Assembly: GCF_011764565.1 (NCBI RefSeq)
Contig: NZ_AP022871.1
Coordinates: 2,170,001 to 2,234,000 of the forward strand
Length of the DNA: 64,000 bases
Direction of reading: 5' to 3'
Source of the DNA: Phytohabitans suffuscus
Lineage (GTDB): Bacteria; Actinomycetota; Actinomycetes; Mycobacteriales; Micromonosporaceae
A model generated the notes under the pieces. That model ran no database searches, was not told the DNA's origin, and saw nothing but the letters and a program-made list of their open reading frames with translations. This document shows positions 50,627 through 59,626 of this stretch, piece by piece; positions within the stretch are counted from its first letter, which is position 1, and the number at the start of each line of letters is the position of its first letter. A program made the translations under genes and the position numbers.

Positions 50627-50743
50627 GGCACCAGTCCCAACAGCCGGCGAGGGGGTGAGCGACCCCGGGCACCCTAGCAACGCCGTCAGTGTCGGCTCAA
50701 GCCTCAGACGTCTACATCGGACCGACGGAGATGCTACTCACGA

Positions 50744-52246
50744 TCATGAGAAAAGGCGTTGTGCCTGGTGCTGGGCTGCGAGAACGGCGGCACGAACAAT
50801 CGCGAGCGGCAAATAGAGGTCTTTGTCGTGCCACATCGGCAGGTCACCTGATCCGTTGATGGAGTCGGACCGGATCGCACGGGACAGATATTGATATCCG
50901 CGCGCAATCGCCCCTTCGGGCCGAACATCGGTGATCGTCAGGAGGATTCGCATCGCGTACGCGGTCTCCTCGTCGCTGGCGCGCCACAAACCCCACGAAC
51001 CGTCCGGTCGCTGGCTCGAAAGCACCCACTCGGCGGCCCGGCGAACCGCGGTCGCGGCCTCCTCCCCCTGCCCGAACCGGGCCAGGGCGAGCGCGCAGCA
51101 GGCGGTGGCGTAGAACGGCGAGGCGTGCCACCGGTCGGCCCAGGAACCGTCCGGCTCCTGCCGTGCGGCCAGCCAGTGACTGAGCCGCCGCACAGCGGCC
51201 CGGTAGCGCTCGGCGTCCCGCGGGCCGGTGTCGAGGTAGTGGCCGAACGCCTCCAGCACGTGCGCGTTGACGCTCACCGAACGGCCGTCCTCCCCCTGCC
51301 AGGTGCAGAAGTGGGTGGGCAGTTCGTACGCCCACAGGCTCGCCGGCTCGCGCGGCATCCCGAACTGGGCCAGGGCGGAGAGCGCGACCGCGGTCGTGTC
51401 GGCGTCGCGTGGCAGGCCCGGCCCGGCGGCCACGCCGTCTTCGCCCACGGCGGCGTCGAGGTCGCGGAGCAGCCCGTCCGGCACCGTCACCGGGATGCCC
51501 GCCTCGGCGAGCCAGCTGAACACCCAGGCGCGCTCGAAGACGGTGATCGGTGCGGCGCAGGGCACCGGACCGTCCTGAAACCGCGCCGCCTGCTCAAGGT
51601 ACCGCCAGGCCGGCTCGGTGCCCCCGTTGTCCCGCAGCCAGGCGGCGGTCGCCGCGGGCGAGCCACCGACCGGCCCGTCCGCCACCGGCGCCGCCGCACC
51701 GTGCGGACCACCCAGCACCTCCCAGGCGTGCAGCAGCTTCCGCGGCGGGGTGACCCCGCTGGCCAGCGCGGCACGCACGCGGCCGAGCTTCGCGCCGTCG
51801 ATCGCGGACGGGAGCGGCAGCCCGGTGCGGCCGGCGCGTTCGAGGCGCTCGTTGACGGACGCGGTCAGCGCCGGCACGATGAGCTCCACCGCGGGCATGT
51901 CCGGGATGGCCGGTCCGCGACCGCGCAGCCACCCGGCCAGGGCCGACAGGCCGCGCTCGGCCGCCGGGGCACCGCTCGGGACCGCGAGCAGCGCGTCGGT
52001 CGCGCTGAGGGTGGGCACCAGGGCGTAGCCGCCCGGACCGCCCCACCCGCCGTCGGGGCGCTGCGTCTCCAGCAGGTGCTCCACCCGCTGCCGATGCCCT
52101 TCGAGCCAGGGCGCCAGCGCGACGAGGCGGCCGGTCTCGTACGCGGACGGCCGGACCGAGCCCCACGGGTCCCGCGCCAGCCCGGCGACCAGTTCGCTGG
52201 CCGCGGCGGCGACGTCCGCGGGAGTGGTGCACGCCTCGACGGTCAC
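50744..52246 (-). CDS. Class II diterpene cyclase
   Basis: The 500-aa protein has the double-barrel fold of class II terpene cyclases: repeated QRPDGGWG, QEPDGSWADRW and QRPDGSWGLW motifs and the catalytic region LPRDADTTAVALSALAQFG. The acid motif is D281-A-D283-T-T rather than the common DxDD; the middle Asp, the proton donor, is kept. It should protonate and cyclise a C20 (or C15) prenyl diphosphate to a bicyclic diphosphate. GTG 52246 overlaps the stop of the class I synthase gene (GTGA). With the P450 it forms a tight three-gene operon. Confidence 0.88.
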   Translation of the reverse strand: MTVEACTTPADVAAAASELVAGLARDPWGSVRPSAYETGRLVALAPWLEGHRQRVEHLLETQRPDGGWGGPGGYALVPTLSATDALLAVPSGAPAAERGLSALAGWLRGRGPAIPDMPAVELIVPALTASVNERLERAGRTGLPLPSAIDGAKLGRVRAALASGVTPPRKLLHAWEVLGGPHGAAAPVADGPVGGSPAATAAWLRDNGGTEPAWRYLEQAARFQDGPVPCAAPITVFERAWVFSWLAEAGIPVTVPDGLLRDLDAAVGEDGVAAGPGLPRDADTTAVALSALAQFGMPREPASLWAYELPTHFCTWQGEDGRSVSVNAHVLEAFGHYLDTGPRDAERYRAAVRRLSHWLAARQEPDGSWADRWHASPFYATACCALALARFGQGEEAATAVRRAAEWVLSSQRPDGSWGLWRASDEETAYAMRILLTITDVRPEGAIARGYQYLSRAIRSDSINGSGDLPMWHDKDLYLPLAIVRAAVLAAQHQAQRLFS

Positions 52247-53109
52247 AGCGCACCCCAGTAGTCGGTGACGCCGTAGAAGCCGGCGCAGAAGTCCATCTGC
52301 CGCTCCAGATAGTCGGCCAGCGCGGGGTCACGCTCCCGGACCGGGGCGATGCACCGCCTCGCGTCGGCGGCCAGGCGCTCCACCTCGCGCTCCACCTCTG
52401 TCCTGTCCGGACCGAGCAGTAGTGCGTTGAGATCGCCCCACTGGACGTCCCGCTCGTATGTCGCGAGGTCGTTCAGCAGCCGGATCACCCGCTGCACGGC
52501 CCAGCTTGCCAGTCGAACAACGTCGATGTCTACAGCGGACAGAGCACCACCCGTGTGGATCCAGTGCGCCGCGAACACGAAGGAGAACCCCAAGTTGTCG
52601 GCGTTCTCCAGATACTCCTCAAGGGACGGACGCCGGGCGCCCTCCGCCTTCCACTGGTGTTCGCGCACCATCGCCCGCAGCATGCGGCTCAGCTCGTCCC
52701 GCCACACCGGGCCGAGCGACGCGAAGGCGGGCGCGGTGCTCAGCTCCGCTCGGATCGCGGCGAGAAACGCGGTCAGGTCGTCGCCGTCCGCCGCCTCCGC
52801 CCCACCCGCCACCTCCAGGCAGCGCGCGGCGACGGCCGCCGCTTCGGCCTCCGTGCTCGCCACGTAGTCCACGAGCCAGTCGAGCCCGAAGCACCAGAGC
52901 GCGACCTGGTTGGCCATCCGCTGCTGCCGCCGGTCGAGCCACGGCCCGCTGAACGCGGTGGCGAGCGAGAGCGTGCTGAAGAGCGCGTCGTCGAAGGGCT
53001 TCGCCGAGAACAGGGCCGGGTAGTGCTCGGCCCATCGACGCATGTCGCGCTGACCCTGGCCGGCGAGGGCGCAGATCCGTCCGGTCTCCGCCGCCGGTGT
53101 CAGCGCCAC
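52243..53109 (-). CDS. Class I terpene synthase
   Basis: The 288-aa alpha-helical protein has two metal-binding motifs in the right positions: D77-WLV-D81 as a reduced Asp-rich motif and N213-DLAT-YER-D221, matching NDxx(S/T)xxx(D/E), preceded by RVIRLL. Trp- and Phe-rich segments (FGLDWLVDYV, FVFAAHWIHTG) line the pocket. In partnership with the class II enzyme it should ionise the cyclised diphosphate and finish a labdane-related skeleton. GTG 53109 directly abuts the P450 stop. The Asp-rich motif has only two Asp residues, so the metal binding is probably unusual. Confidence 0.82.
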   Translation of the reverse strand: MALTPAAETGRICALAGQGQRDMRRWAEHYPALFSAKPFDDALFSTLSLATAFSGPWLDRRQQRMANQVALWCFGLDWLVDYVASTEAEAAAVAARCLEVAGGAEAADGDDLTAFLAAIRAELSTAPAFASLGPVWRDELSRMLRAMVREHQWKAEGARRPSLEEYLENADNLGFSFVFAAHWIHTGGALSAVDIDVVRLASWAVQRVIRLLNDLATYERDVQWGDLNALLLGPDRTEVEREVERLAADARRCIAPVRERDPALADYLERQMDFCAGFYGVTDYWGAL

Positions 53110-54480
53110 CTACGCCGCCCGCCGCGAGGCGACCGGCTCGAACGCCATCCGCACCCGCTCCTCGGGCAACAGCGTCGCCGCCACCTTGAGCGCCGGTACG
53201 CCGGCGGACGACGGGACGGGCCGGATCCGGGAGAGCACGCTCGCCACGATCAGCTGTGCCTCCACCTGGAAGACGTGGCGGCCCAGGCACTGGTGCGGCC
53301 CGCCGCCGAACGGGAAGTACGCGTAGCGGTGCGGCGCCCCGCCGGCGACGAAGCGCTCGGGGTCGAACCGCTGCGGGTCGGGCCAGAACTCGGCCATCCG
53401 GTGCGTGAGGAACGGGCTGATGAGCAGCGTGGCCCCGGCCTCGATCCGGGTGTCGCCGAGGACGTCCGCCGCCAGCGCGGTGCGCGGGAAGATCCAGCCG
53501 ACCGGGTAGAGCCGGAGCAGTTCGTCCAGCACGGCCCGGACGTAGTGCAGCCGCGGCACGTGGGTGTGCCGCACCCGGTCGTCTCCGAGCACGCTGTCGA
53601 TCTCGTCGTACAGCCGCCGCGCCACGTCCGGGTGGGCGCGCAGGATCGGCCAGAGCCAGGTGAGGGTCAGCGAGGTCGTCTCGGTCGCGGTGATGAACAT
53701 CGTCACCACGTCGTCGCGTACCTGCCGCTCGGTCAGCTCCGCACCGTCCGGGCCGGTCGCCGCGCAGAGGGTCGCGATCACGTCGTCGCCGCCGTCCGGG
53801 TGCCGGCGCACGTCGCGGATCACCGGCAGCAGCACGTCGTCGATCGTGCCCACGCCGCGGTGGAACGCCCGGTCGCCGGGCAGCGGCAGCCGCTGGGGCG
53901 CCCAGGGCAGGGCCATCCGCACCACCATCGAGGTGGCGATGTCGTAGAGGGCCGGGATGATCTGGTCGGCCTCCGCGGGCGGGATCCGGTCGGCGAAGAA
54001 GACCCGGATGATCGTGCGGTTGACCACGCGGCTCATCTCCGTAGCCACGTCGACCGGCTCGCCGGAGCGCACGTGCCGGGCCAGGTCGTCGACCGCCTCG
54101 TGCGCCACCGCGGCCATCCTCGCCATCAGCGCGTCCACCCGCTTGGCGGTGAAGAGCGGCTGGAGGTTGCGGCGGCTGGACTCCCAGGGCGGCCCGTCGG
54201 AGAGGATCCCCTGGCCGAACAGGCGGCTCAGCGGGCTCCAGAACATCCCCTGGCGTACGTAGTTGGTCGCCTCGTCGCGCAGGATGCGCTGCACGTGGTC
54301 GGGGTGGGTGACCAGGTACGGGCGGAACCAGCCGAGCTGGAGCCGGACGATCTCGCCGTCCGCCTCCTGGGCGATCGACTGGAGCCCGGCCATCGGATCG
54401 CGGATCAGGCGCCGCACCGTCCTGTGCAGCGGGACGCGGCGCGCTTTTCGGGCACGCCCGAAGTCGACGTCGGACGACAT
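53110..54480 (-). CDS. Cytochrome P450
   Basis: The 456-aa P450 has the heme loop FPFGGGPHQCLGRHVF (ligand Cys398), the K-helix ExxR in DELLRLYP and an I-helix MFITATETTSLTLTW in which the usual A/G-G position is altered (TATETTS). Length and the PERF segment (RFDPERFVAGG) resemble CYP families that act on terpenes or fatty acids rather than the short 400-residue macrolide type. ATG 54480 has GAGGGGG eight bases upstream and follows a Ser-Asp-rich start without membrane anchor. As first gene of the diterpene operon it should oxidise the diterpene product. Redox partners are not in the window. Confidence 0.92.
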   Translation of the reverse strand: MSSDVDFGRARKARRVPLHRTVRRLIRDPMAGLQSIAQEADGEIVRLQLGWFRPYLVTHPDHVQRILRDEATNYVRQGMFWSPLSRLFGQGILSDGPPWESSRRNLQPLFTAKRVDALMARMAAVAHEAVDDLARHVRSGEPVDVATEMSRVVNRTIIRVFFADRIPPAEADQIIPALYDIATSMVVRMALPWAPQRLPLPGDRAFHRGVGTIDDVLLPVIRDVRRHPDGGDDVIATLCAATGPDGAELTERQVRDDVVTMFITATETTSLTLTWLWPILRAHPDVARRLYDEIDSVLGDDRVRHTHVPRLHYVRAVLDELLRLYPVGWIFPRTALAADVLGDTRIEAGATLLISPFLTHRMAEFWPDPQRFDPERFVAGGAPHRYAYFPFGGGPHQCLGRHVFQVEAQLIVASVLSRIRPVPSSAGVPALKVAATLLPEERVRMAFEPVASRRAA

Positions 54481-54621
54481 GGTGGTGACCCCCTCAACCC
54501 CCGTGCGTGACGCCTTGCACATTTATGATCACTCATAGCGATCTAGAAATGCCGCACGTGGAAGTTGTTTGAGCACACACCCAAACATCAGACATTTCGG
54601 ACCATCGATCCGCGTCACCGC

Positions 54622-54683
54622 GTTGATCAGGGATTTCGTGGTGCGGCGCCCCGCACGGCACGCCCACGAACCTCCTGATCAAC
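54622..54683. repeat. Long hairpin with GTTGATCAGG arms (second copy)
   Basis: GTTGATCAGG (54622-54631) pairs with CCTGATCAAC (54674-54683), then TTCGTGG with CCACGAA and TGCGG with CCGCA nearer the loop. The arms are identical to the ends of the hairpin at 24948-25009. It sits 4 bp after the stop of the membrane-protein gene and could terminate its transcript. Confidence 0.8.
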
Positions 54684-54687
54684 TTGG

Positions 54688-55218
54688 TTAGAAGAGGGAT
54701 CGGATCCAGTTGACGAAGTCCATGACCCACCCGGTCTGGCGGAGGTAGGCGATGCCCACGCCGGTCAGGAAGATGCCGGTGATCAGGTGGGCGCCCCGGG
54801 CGCTGCGCCGGACCCGGCGCAGCTGGCGCTCCAGGACGATCCTGCCGACCAGGCGGGAGAGCGCGAACAGGCCGGCGGCGACGCCGAGCGAGAGCACGAA
54901 CGTGAGCACCGGGCTGGTGAGGTCGCCCCGGGTGGAGATCGCCCAGATGCCCCAGCAGACGAACGCGACCAGCCCGCCGAACAGCGTCCACCCGCTGCCG
55001 ATCCGCCACTGGCCCCGGTGGGGTGCCTGCGGGGCCCACCCCCGCGCCGGCTCCTGTGCCGGCCAACCGGTGCCGGTCGGCTCGTGCGGCGCCGCCGGCG
55101 TGACCGGCGCCGTCGCTCTCGGCTGGACCTGGGCCACGCCCCGCTGGTACGCCTGCTGCGATGGCGGTGCTGGCATGTCGACCGTCCGCTCGGCCCACGG
55201 CTGGGTCTGGTCTGCCAT
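54688..55218 (-). CDS. Small membrane protein, function unknown
   Basis: The 176-aa protein has a Pro/Gln-rich cytoplasmic N-terminus (about 1-70) and three predicted membrane helices (around residues 75-93, 102-124 and 145-163), with a basic segment RQLRRVRRSARG before the last. I do not recognise a family; similar proline-rich-then-transmembrane proteins are common in actinobacteria. ATG 55218 has GGAGGAG just upstream. It is divergent from the acetyltransferase gene. Confidence 0.75.
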   Translation of the reverse strand: MADQTQPWAERTVDMPAPPSQQAYQRGVAQVQPRATAPVTPAAPHEPTGTGWPAQEPARGWAPQAPHRGQWRIGSGWTLFGGLVAFVCWGIWAISTRGDLTSPVLTFVLSLGVAAGLFALSRLVGRIVLERQLRRVRRSARGAHLITGIFLTGVGIAYLRQTGWVMDFVNWIRSLF

Positions 55219-55353
55219 GATCTCCTCCCCCGGACTGGCGGAGTCCGGCAGAGCCGGGCAAGCCCGGCCGGATCCACACGTCCGAGGGTACTGACGCCGG
55301 GCGACGCCACAAACCGGTCGCTCAGGCTGCCACCAATCGGTTACACAGAACCC

Positions 55354-56583
55354 ATGACCACCGCCGAGCTGCCCCTACGCCCCGCCACCCCCGACGACTT
55401 CCTGAAAGCCTCGGCCCTGCTCTTCGGCCTCTTCCACCGCGCCGTCGACCCGGCGGCGCAGGATCTCGACCGGAGGGTCTGGGACGCCGACCGGACCCTC
55501 GTCGTCACGGACGGGGACGAGGTGGTCGGCCACACGTTCGCCGCGGCCCGCGACCTCACCGTACCCGGCGCGGTGCTCCCCGCCGCGCATGTCACGGGCG
55601 TCGGCGTCGCGCCCACCCACCGGAGGCGAGGGCTGCTCACCCGACTGATGCACCGCCAGCTCCGCGACGTGCGCGACGGCGGCCGCGAGCCGGTCGCCGT
55701 GCTGTGGGCGAGCGAGGCGCGGATCTACCCCCGGTTCGGGTACGGGCTGGCCTCCACCCGGCTCGAGCTGACGATCGACACCCGGGAGGTCCGGCTGCCG
55801 GCGGCCGCCGCCGGGAGCCGGCTCCGCGCCGGCACTCCGGCCGACCTGCTCCCCGAGCTGACCAAGGTGTACGACACGCTGCGCCCGGAGCGTCCGGGCT
55901 GGTCCAGCCGCGACGACAGCTGGTGGGCCCAGGTGCTCGACGACTCGCCCGGCAGCCGCGACGGCGCCACCGAGCGGCGGGTCGTGGTGCACGAGGGCGA
56001 GGGCGGCGTCGACGGGTACGCGGTGTGGCGCTCCAAGAGCGGCTGGAGCGACGCCGGGCCCAACGCCCGCGTGTACGTGAGCGAGATCGCGGCCGCCGAC
56101 TCCGTGGCGTACGCGGCGCTGTGGCGCTTCCTGCTCGGCATCGACCTGGCCCGCAAGGTGACGTACGGCTTCGCGGCGGTGGACGACCCGCTGCTGTACC
56201 TGGCCAGCGACCCCCGCCAGCTCGACACGCACTTCTCCGACGGCCTCTGGGTGCGCGTGGTCGACCTGCCGGCGGCGCTGGCCGCGCGGCGGTACGCGAG
56301 TGACGTCGACGTGGTGGTCGAGGTCCTCGACCCGCTGCTGCCGGAGAACGCGGGCCGCTGGCGCGTCGCGGGCGGCCCGGGTGGGGCGACCTGCGAACGC
56401 ACCACGGCCGAGGCCGACCTGGCCTGCGACGTCGCCGACCTGGGCGCGGCCTACCTGGGCGGCACCTCGCTCGCGGCCCTGGCCGCCGCCGGGCGGGTAC
56501 GCGAGCTGCGGCCCGGCACGCTGCACCCGGCGAGCACCGCTTTCGGCTGGTACCGCAAGCCGACCGCGCCGGAAGTCTTCTGA
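55354..56583 (+). CDS. Eis-like GNAT N-acetyltransferase
   Basis: The 409-aa protein has the three-part organisation of Eis: an N-terminal GNAT domain with the acetyl-CoA motif VGVAPTHRRRGLLTRLMH, a second GNAT-like domain, and a C-terminal SCP2-like domain. The final Phe supplies a C-terminal carboxylate that acts as catalytic base in Eis. Such enzymes acetylate amines including aminoglycosides and protein lysines. ATG 55354 is the first Met in frame after a short leader. The small conserved gene at 56603 follows 19 bp downstream. Confidence 0.88.
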   Translation: MTTAELPLRPATPDDFLKASALLFGLFHRAVDPAAQDLDRRVWDADRTLVVTDGDEVVGHTFAAARDLTVPGAVLPAAHVTGVGVAPTHRRRGLLTRLMHRQLRDVRDGGREPVAVLWASEARIYPRFGYGLASTRLELTIDTREVRLPAAAAGSRLRAGTPADLLPELTKVYDTLRPERPGWSSRDDSWWAQVLDDSPGSRDGATERRVVVHEGEGGVDGYAVWRSKSGWSDAGPNARVYVSEIAAADSVAYAALWRFLLGIDLARKVTYGFAAVDDPLLYLASDPRQLDTHFSDGLWVRVVDLPAALAARRYASDVDVVVEVLDPLLPENAGRWRVAGGPGGATCERTTAEADLACDVADLGAAYLGGTSLAALAAAGRVRELRPGTLHPASTAFGWYRKPTAPEVF

Positions 56584-56602
56584 GAGCTGTACGGTCGAGC
56601 GC

Positions 56603-56962
56603 ATGGCGGATCCTGAGCGCAGGCGGCGCCGGTTGCGGCAGGGGTCGGCGGGGCGGCCGGCCCGCCCGCGCCCCCCGGACGACTTCCGCGAGCCACCCGA
56701 CCCGGAGGCGGCGGCCTCGGTGGTGACGGCCGAGGTGCTCGACCCCGACCCGCCGGCCCGGGTCCCCGACGACCGGGATACCGAGCGCGGGCTGCGCGGC
56801 CTGGTCGGCTCGGGGTCGTCGCAGGTGGGCACCAGCGCCGCGATGCGCGCCCGCGACGCGGCCCGGCCCACCGACGCCGACCTGGCCGAGGCGCAGGAGC
56901 GGCTGGTCATCGTCCGGCGCAACTGGGTGCCACGGGACGAGCCGCCCCGCGGCACCCGCTAG
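56603..56962 (+). CDS. Conserved hypothetical protein (119 aa)
   Basis: The product is charged, rich in Arg, Asp and Pro in its first half, with a more ordered C-terminal half (GLRGLVGSGSSQVGTSAAMR, ARDAARPTDADLAEAQERLV, IVRRNWVPRDE). Similar proteins next to rpiB and Eis-type genes are common in actinobacteria, but I know no function. ATG 56603 is just 19 bp after the acetyltransferase stop, so they are likely co-transcribed. It is convergent with rpiB, 4 bp away. Confidence 0.75.
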   Translation: MADPERRRRRLRQGSAGRPARPRPPDDFREPPDPEAAASVVTAEVLDPDPPARVPDDRDTERGLRGLVGSGSSQVGTSAAMRARDAARPTDADLAEAQERLVIVRRNWVPRDEPPRGTR

Positions 56963-56966
56963 CCAG

Positions 56967-57434
56967 TTACGGCAGCGGCGGCAGCTCGCGGCTCCCCTCG
57001 TACACGGCGACCTGCTTGATCCGCCGCGCGTGGCGCTCACTGCCGGAGAACGTGCTGGTCAGAAACGCCTCCACGATCGCCGTCGCCTCGTCGATCGTGT
57101 GCTGGCGGGCACCGACCGCGACGAGGTTGGCGTCGTTGTGCTGGCGGGCGAGCTGGGCGGTCTCGACGTTCCAGGCCAGGGCGGCGCGCGTACCGGCGAC
57201 CTTGTTGGCCGCGATCTGCTCGCCGTTGCCGGAGCCGCCGATCACGATGCCGAGGCTGCCCGGGTCGGCGACCACGCGGGCGCCGGTGTGCAGGCAGAAC
57301 GCCGGGTAGTCGTCCTCGGGGTCGAACGCGTGCGGTCCGACGTCGACCGTCTCGTACCCCTGCTTGCCGAGGTAGTTGACGAGGTGCACCTTCAGCTCGT
57401 AGCCGGCGTGGTCGGCTCCCAGGTAGACGCGCAT
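56967..57434 (-). CDS. rpiB: Ribose-5-phosphate isomerase B
   Basis: The 155-aa LacAB/RpiB protein begins MRVYLGADHAGYELK and has the substrate and catalytic region GIVIGGSGNGEQIAANKVAG and HNDANLVAVGARQ. As in other actinobacterial RpiB proteins the position of the catalytic Cys of E. coli RpiB is changed (GGSGNGE); Glu is thought to act instead. It interconverts ribose-5- and ribulose-5-phosphate in the pentose phosphate pathway. Confidence 0.93.
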   Translation of the reverse strand: MRVYLGADHAGYELKVHLVNYLGKQGYETVDVGPHAFDPEDDYPAFCLHTGARVVADPGSLGIVIGGSGNGEQIAANKVAGTRAALAWNVETAQLARQHNDANLVAVGARQHTIDEATAIVEAFLTSTFSGSERHARRIKQVAVYEGSRELPPLP

Positions 57435-57447
57435 ACCGCGCAGTCTG

Positions 57448-58365
57448 TCAGGCCGCCAGCGCGGTCCGGAGACCGGCCGCCACCTGGTCAGCCGCCACAC
57501 CCGCCGCGTCGAAGAGCGCGAGCTTGCGCACCCAACCGTGGTTGACGCCCAGGTAGCGGGAGACGACCACGGGCACACCCGCGGCGAGCAGCGCGTCGCC
57601 GTACCGCTCGCCCTCGTCGCGCAGCACGTCGTACTCCGCGGTGAGGATCAGGGCGGGCGGCAGGCCGGCGAGGTCGGCGGCGAGCGGCGCGACGTCGGGG
57701 CTCTCCGGGTCGCCCGCGTCGCCGAGGAACATCGCCCAGAAGAGCGCCATCGCCGTCGACTCCAGGCCGTACTCGCTCAGCTCCCGGTAGGACTCCGACG
57801 ACATCGCCGGGTCGATCACCGGGTAGATCAGCACCTGGTACGCCAGCGGCGTGCCGGCGTCCCGCTGCCGTCGGGCGAGCACCGCCGCGAGGTGGCCGCC
57901 GGCGCTGTCTCCGCCCACCGCCACCCGGGTGGGGTCGACGGCCAGCGCCTCACCTGCTCCGCGCAGCCAGGCCAGCGCCCTCTCGGCGTCGTCGAGCGCG
58001 GCCGGGTACGGGTGCTCGGGCGCGAGCCGGTAGCCGACCGAGAGCACCGCGCAGCCGGACCGGTCGGCGATCCGCCGGCACATCCGGTCGACCGTCTCCA
58101 CGCTGCCCATCGCCCAGCCACCGCCGTGCAGGTAGAGCAGGACGGGTGCGCCGGGCGCGGGCACGTAGAGCCGGCAGGGCACGCCGCCGGCGTCCACGTC
58201 GGACACGTGGGCGACCGGGATCGGCGGGCCGCACTCGCGGTCGACCGCGGCCACCATGGCCTCGCGGGTGGCCATCAGCTGGGCCATCGGGTCGGCCGCG
58301 ATCTGCTCCTCGGTCGGCCGGGGCCGGGCGGCCAGCGAGGCCGCCACCTGCGGATGCAGCCTCAT
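57448..58365 (-). CDS. HSL-family alpha/beta hydrolase (esterase)
   Basis: The 305-aa esterase has the HGGG oxyanion motif (LLYLHGGGWAMGS), the nucleophile in GGDSAGGH, the acid in EYDVLRDEG and His in NHGW, which place it in the hormone-sensitive lipase family (family IV). It likely hydrolyses short-chain esters in the cytosol. ATG 58365 overlaps the DUF1015 stop by 4 bp (ATGA), so translation is coupled to that gene. Confidence 0.9.
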   Translation of the reverse strand: MRLHPQVAASLAARPRPTEEQIAADPMAQLMATREAMVAAVDRECGPPIPVAHVSDVDAGGVPCRLYVPAPGAPVLLYLHGGGWAMGSVETVDRMCRRIADRSGCAVLSVGYRLAPEHPYPAALDDAERALAWLRGAGEALAVDPTRVAVGGDSAGGHLAAVLARRQRDAGTPLAYQVLIYPVIDPAMSSESYRELSEYGLESTAMALFWAMFLGDAGDPESPDVAPLAADLAGLPPALILTAEYDVLRDEGERYGDALLAAGVPVVVSRYLGVNHGWVRKLALFDAAGVAADQVAAGLRTALAA

Positions 58366-59558
58366 TTCACCTGCGCCAGGACCAGGCCGCCGCGCGCCTT
58401 CGGGGTGAACCAGGTGCTCTTGCGGGGCAGCTTCTGCCGGGCCAGGTTGACCGAGACGAAGTCGTCGACGGTCACCGGCGCGATCAGGATGGCCAGCTCC
58501 GCCCGCCCCGCGTCGACCTCGCCGGCCAGCCAGGCGGCCGGGTAGTCGCCACCCACGTACGTGATCCGCTTGTCGCCCGGGTCGAGGCCCAGCGCGTCGC
58601 GCAGCACGACCCGCTCGACCAGCGCGTGGTCGAGGTTGTCGACCGCGCTCGCACCCGCGGCCGGCGGCAGCGTGACCGCGTACGTCCCGCCGCCCGCGTA
58701 CACCTGGACGGTGCCACCGGTGGCCGGGACCGCCGGCGGGCCGGCCTCCGCGCGGACCTCGGCGCCCGCCGCGCGCAGGCGGTCGAGCAGCTCGGGTACG
58801 GGCACCGTCAGCTCGCTGACCAGCCGGTTGTACGGCTGGATGGTGACCGAGTCGGGCGTGGTGACCACGGCCAGGAAGAGCGGGAGGCCACCGGTCTGCG
58901 CGGCGAGGCTGCGGTGGTTGCCGTCGGCGACGACCAGCTCGCCGCCGCCGGCCAGCCCGACCAGCTCGTCCTGCTCGGGGCCGGGGCCGACGAGCCACAC
59001 GGCGTGGGTGCGGCCGGCCTGGTCGATGTCGGTCGCGGCCGGGGCGCCGGCCCGCTCGGTCGCCGCGGCCAGCGCCGCGTGCAGGTCGTCGCCGCGGCCG
59101 GTCTGCAGCAGCAGTACGGGAGAGAGCAGGTGGCCGGTCGCCCCGGCCAGCGCCACCCGCTCGCGCACCTTTTCGATGAAGACGTCTTCGTTGCGGATCA
59201 CCAGGCCGGGCTCGTCGGCGCTGGTCGAGATCTGCTCGGTCTCGACCATGGCGAAGATGCCGTACGCCGGGGTCTCGCCCGGCGCGGTGATCCGGTAGAG
59301 CGCGATGACCTGCTCGGCGGGCGTGTAGCTGCCGTCCGCCTTGGCCTCGGCGAGCCGCTCCGCGGCGGCCGGAAGCGCGTCCGCGAAGCTGCTGCCGAGG
59401 CTCTCCGGCGCCCGGTGCGGCATCTCGACGGCGAGTGCGCTGTGCGGGTTTCCGGCGATGATCGAGGTGATCTCGGCGTCATCGGCGAACTCGTCGTAGT
59501 TTTGCGCGCCGGTGCCACCGGTGGTGATCCAGGCCCGGGCGATCGGGTGCACGATCGT
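58362..59558 (-). CDS. DUF1015 family protein
   Basis: The 398-aa protein has the DUF1015 marks: NYDEFADDAEITSIIAGNPH, ALYRITAPG, VADGNHRSLAAQ and the C-terminal KLPRKSTWFTPKARGGLVLA. The ADGNH motif suggests a nucleotide- or phosphate-binding site, and the family is sometimes listed as a SerR-like kinase, but the reaction is uncertain. ATG 59558 is the first suitable start. It is coupled to the downstream esterase by overlap. Confidence 0.88.
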   Translation of the reverse strand, partial: TIVHPIARAWITTGGTGAQNYDEFADDAEITSIIAGNPHSALAVEMPHRAPESLGSSFADALPAAAERLAEAKADGSYTPAEQVIALYRITAPGETPAYGIFAMVETEQISTSADEPGLVIRNEDVFIEKVRERVALAGATGHLLSPVLLLQTGRGDDLHAALAAATERAGAPAATDIDQAGRTHAVWLVGPGPEQDELVGLAGGGELVVADGNHRSLAAQTGGLPLFLAVVTTPDSVTIQPYNRLVSELTVPVPELLDRLRAAGAEVRAEAGPPAVPATGGTVQVYAGGGTYAVTLPPAAGASAVDNLDHALVERVVLRDALGLDPGDKRITYVGGDYPAAWLAGEVDAGRAELAILIAPVTVDDFVSVNLARQKLPRKSTWFTPKARGGLVLAQVK

Positions 59559-59626
59559 CATAGCGCGTGACGGTACCGTCGCGCACCGGTGTGACGCCCG
59601 ACACCCTGACGGCGTCCCAGGGGCGC

